Shown piece by piece: positions 61,509 to 64,000 of a stretch of DNA of 64,000 nt. The notes below the pieces were generated by a model. That model saw nothing but the letters and a program-made list of their open reading frames with translations. It did not search any database and was not told the DNA's origin. A program made the position numbers and the translations under genes. Position 1 is the stretch's first letter. Every line of letters starts with the position of its first letter. Origin of the DNA: Mrakia gelida (taxonomy: Eukaryota > Basidiomycota > Tremellomycetes > Cystofilobasidiales > Mrakiaceae); contig BRON01000001.1 in the NCBI GenBank assembly GCA_024345305.1, positions 1,612,001 to 1,676,000 of the forward strand, written 5' to 3'.

Positions 61509-61799
61509 ATGTCCCTCCCCACCTACCCCGTCCCTGCCTCCCCCCTCTACCCCCTCGCCCTCACCTTCCTCACCGCCCAAAACACCCGCGACTTCTCCTC
61601 GCTCGAACCCATCTTGCACGATCAGTTCCGCTTCAGGATGTGGCCTTCGTCGATGGAGGGAGGGGATGGGTCGTTGGAACGAGAGGGGAAGGAGTGGTTC
61701 TTGACCAAGGGGAAGGAGTGGGTTGATGGGATGGTTGAGGCGACCGGACTGACGCGACGCGTTTTCATGTCGACGATGGAAGGACTCTGCTGGAGCTAA
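61509..61799 (+). CDS. Small NTF2/SnoaL-like ORF
   Basis: ATG 61509 opens MSLPTYPVPASPLYPLALTF with FLTAQNTRDFSSLEPILHDQ and FRFRMWPSSM, a helix-then-cone pattern reminiscent of NTF2/SnoaL-like proteins that begin with a residue count loop and a W-P-x-S motif. As an unspliced frame it stops at 61797-61799 after about 96 residues, short for the fold. A CTGAC branch at about 61749 and an AAG acceptor at about 61777 would allow a last exon reading DSAGAKAAWGW before a TAA. That suggests an intron whose donor I could not place well. The family is tentative. Confidence 0.45.
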   Translation: MSLPTYPVPASPLYPLALTFLTAQNTRDFSSLEPILHDQFRFRMWPSSMEGGDGSLEREGKEWFLTKGKEWVDGMVEATGLTRRVFMSTMEGLCWS

Positions 61800-62104
61800 G
61801 GCTGCTTGGGGGTGGTAAACGGGAGGTAACGTCCGTGGGTAGGGATTTGGTGTAGAGCTGTCGCAGCGGCTGAGCATGTCGAGATCCTGCTGGCGAAGGT
61901 TCGAAGGGTCGAGCGGTCGACGCGTCTCGAGATCGATGATCGTTCTCGACTCGCACTCTTCGAACCGTCGGTGCTGGAAGGTGTACATGGAGGATCAAAA
62001 CGAGTGTCATTAGAGGAGAGAGAAACTAGCCTAAGAACCGAGAAATCAACAGAAGAAAAATGAGGACGAAAACTAAACCAAAACAACGAGGCCCCCTCCC
62101 TCGT
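61800..62104. other. Intergenic between convergent genes
   Basis: About 305 bp between the small NTF2-like ORF and the GPCR stop. It may include a last exon of the ORF (up to about 61820). A-rich sequence at 62020-62090 probably holds the GPCR polyadenylation region. Nothing else is seen. Confidence 0.4.
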
Positions 62105-64000
62105 CTAGTACATCCCCCTCTTCGCATGAGCTTCTGGCTCCCTTCCCAACTCCAGCTCGCTCAACGTTCCGTTCGCACCCTCGCTCGCAGGGATAGAGGT
62201 CCTGGATCGATTCGTGTCCATGTAGGAAAGCGAATCGGCAGTGCTGGCGTTCCCAGCTTCGAAATCGGCCTGCAGATCTTCGTCCGATCCTTTGGAGTCT
62301 CGAGGGAGGTTGGACTTGTTGTTGTTGTGGGCGTTATTGGTTCCGGACATGGAGCGGAGGTTGAAGTTGTTGTTGCGATGGTCTGAAGAGGGAAGAGAGA
62401 GCGAGGGAGGATGTGAGTCACTCTCGACGCGACGATTGGGGAAGATAGGTACAAGGAGAAGAGGGAACGAACCAGCAGAGGAGTAGTCGTCAGCTACGTG
62501 ACGAGTCGTCGTGATTTGCACACCGGTGAGAGGGGCGGTGGGCCGAATGACGAGACTGAAGGCGACACGAGGGAAGAGGGAAGAGGCGGGTCAGTCGACG
62601 CGGAGGGAGGAACTTAGGGAGGGAATGAGAGACTCAAGACGTACGAGTGTCGAGTGAAGATGAAGAGCACAGTGTTGAGGAAGCCACTAGAGGCCTCGAT
62701 AGAAGCGGCCATCATGTTGACCTAAGAAGATCAAGGAGGGGAAGAGCGTCAGCGACGAAACCGACGAGCGAGCGAGAAGCGATCGTTCGAACTCACCCTT
62801 CAGTCGACATAAACACCCGAAGAGAAGGGGTGAGTGAAGAAGAAGAGTCGAGCAGCGGCGATGGGGGTGATTACGACGATGCAGACGAGAGGGTAGAAGA
62901 GCACTGCGATGGAAAGGATGACGGGACGTCAGCTATATCTTCGAGACGTCGAGAGGAAGATGGACTCACGCTTCTTGCAGATGGTGATGACCTATTTCCC
63001 GATACTCTCAACGTGGCTCACTGGAGAGAACGAACGCGAAGCCGCGACTGTCAGCGATCCAGAGCCGCGCGTGGGACCGAGCTTCACGACAACAACTCAC
63101 CACCTCCGACGGTCTTCCCTCCATGAGGAACGTTGGGGATGTTGCCTCCTCCGGAAGAAATCCTGGTCTCGGTGTGATGAGATGACTTCCCGGCCCAGTT
63201 CATGGAGATCCTTTCCAGATGAAGGGAGACAACCGAAACGAAGATCAGCCTCGAACGCGTCGCGGCGACAAGGTCCGACGGAGGAAGTGAGGAAGGCTGA
63301 ACTCACCTTCCGTTGGTGACGTGCAGACGACCGGAGAGTCTGAGGTAGATGATGACGTAGAGAACGAGGGAGATGACGGCGGCGGCGACGCACTGCGAAG
63401 GAGAGGAGACAGAAGACGGGTCAGGACGTGTCGGTGACGTTTCGATCGAAAGCGAGGAGGCTGGTACGTACGACGACCTCGGTGAGAAGGATGAAGTTCT
63501 CGGTGTTTTTTCCGTTTCCTGTGAAGGGGATGCAAGCGTCGTCAGTGAGCTGAGGGAGCGTCGAAGACGAAAGGGACGAGGGAGCTCTGGCACGACGAAG
63601 TTTGGAACAGAACTCACCTCCCATCCAGCACCACGTGTTTCCTGGCGAGTAGAAGCGATCCATGGGAAAGCCCTCGAAGTAGAAGGTGAGAGGTCCAGCA
63701 ATAACGACGACCTTGCGAGATGGACAGCCGGGTTCGAGCTTCAGTCGAGGTTCAGGGTACGTCGCCTCGGTGGAGGGAGAAACTCACGAAGATGAAGACC
63801 CATCCGAGAGAAAGAAGACCCCAGACCACCCTGCAAAGAAACAAAGCCAAGATCAGCGCTCTTCGCATCCCTCGGCGACGAGATCGAGCGCCGACTCGCT
63901 GAGATCGAGCTTCGAATCGCTCACCTCGTGTCGATTCGCAGGTTGAGGACGAGAACCGAGAAGGTGAGAACAGAGAGAAGCAGATTCCTGTACGAGACAG
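62105..64000 (-). CDS. G-protein-coupled receptor, cAMP-receptor-like (partial at right edge)
   Basis: Seven-helix receptor of the fungal class related to Dictyostelium cAR and Git3-type nutrient receptors; it would sense an external cue at the plasma membrane. From the right edge the exons read VLVLNLRIDTR, VVWGLLSLGWVFIFVVIAGP, FYFEGFPMDRF, SPGNTWCWMGG (extracellular Cys-Trp motif of cAR-like receptors), NFILLTEVVV and AAAVISLVLYVIIYLRLSGR. A long third cytosolic loop follows (SMNWAGKSSHHTETRISSGG), then FYPLVCIVVITPIAAARLFF, SSGVY joined to VNMMAASIEASSGFLNTVLF and TRHSLVIRPTAP. A hydrophilic Asn/Ser-rich tail ends AHAKRGMY at stop 62105-62107. The N-terminus with helix 1 and 2 lies beyond the window. 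One donor near 62803 is irregular. Confidence 0.78.

Overview
The window is nuclear DNA of a basidiomycete fungus. The best guess is a yeast-like member of Pucciniomycotina (Microbotryomycetes, Rhodotorula-like), but the order is an inference. The evidence is a moderately GC-rich sequence, genes cut by many short introns (mostly 50-120 nt), a very regular splice grammar (donors GTGAGT or GTTCGT, branch sites CTGAC or CTCAC, acceptors CAG) and the protein families present. No tRNA, rRNA, transposon or CRISPR array was recognised. Because of the introns, coding spans below run from start codon to stop codon and include introns. Exon joins were read by eye from splice signals and reading phase.

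Left third (1-19.7 kb): the 3' end of an unknown + strand gene (63-493) converges on a minus-strand series. That series is DNA polymerase eta/RAD30 (672-3825), a short-chain dehydrogenase (4165-5912), a Golgi-type glycosyltransferase resembling GT18/MGAT5 (6505-9077), a Yra1/ALY-like mRNA export factor (9798-11299), a DAL5/allantoate-type MFS carrier that lacks its first membrane segment (11885-14394) and the PP2A B56 regulatory subunit RTS1 (14707-17798). An unassigned chain of exon-like pieces follows (about 17.8-18.9 kb).

Middle (19.7-41 kb): an RBMS-like double-RRM protein (+, 19693-21720), the GPI-anchor deacetylase GPI12/PIG-L (-, 22461-23640), OXR1 with a TLDc domain (+, 24104-26403), a zinc-free MDR enoyl/quinone reductase (+, 26965-29171), two small orphan membrane proteins (-, 29320-29904 and 30168-30837), a single gene made of three tandem RidA/YjgF domains (+, 31113-33334), a GNAT acetyltransferase (+, 33699-34802), the ribosome-biogenesis AAA ATPase RIX7 (-, 34993-38123) and, divergent from it by about 200 bp, a membrane-anchored PC-esterase-like protein (+, 38328-40609).

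Right third (41-64 kb): an OPT oligopeptide transporter (+, 42039-47336), TFIIE alpha/TFA1 (-, 47936-50090), a decayed and internally deleted copy of the OPT gene (+, 50459-51230), a BIM1/X325-like surface protein without the expected N-terminal copper-binding His (+, 52001-53553), a monocarboxylate-type MFS carrier (+, 53851-56527), an OCH1-like GT32 glycosyltransferase (-, 56901-58993), a Cys-rich GPI-anchored surface protein (+, 59949-61086), a small NTF2/SnoaL-like ORF (+, 61509-61799) and the 3' part of a cAMP-receptor-like GPCR that runs off the right edge (-, 62105-64000).

There is no metabolic cluster. The genes are mostly housekeeping (repair, transcription, ribosome assembly, mRNA export, GPI synthesis) mixed with membrane transport, cell-surface and glycosylation functions. 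The most unusual items are the triple RidA fusion, the broken OPT duplicate, the N-terminally truncated DAL5-like carrier, the His-less BIM1-like protein and an ACGCGT-containing palindrome that recurs inside introns across the window.
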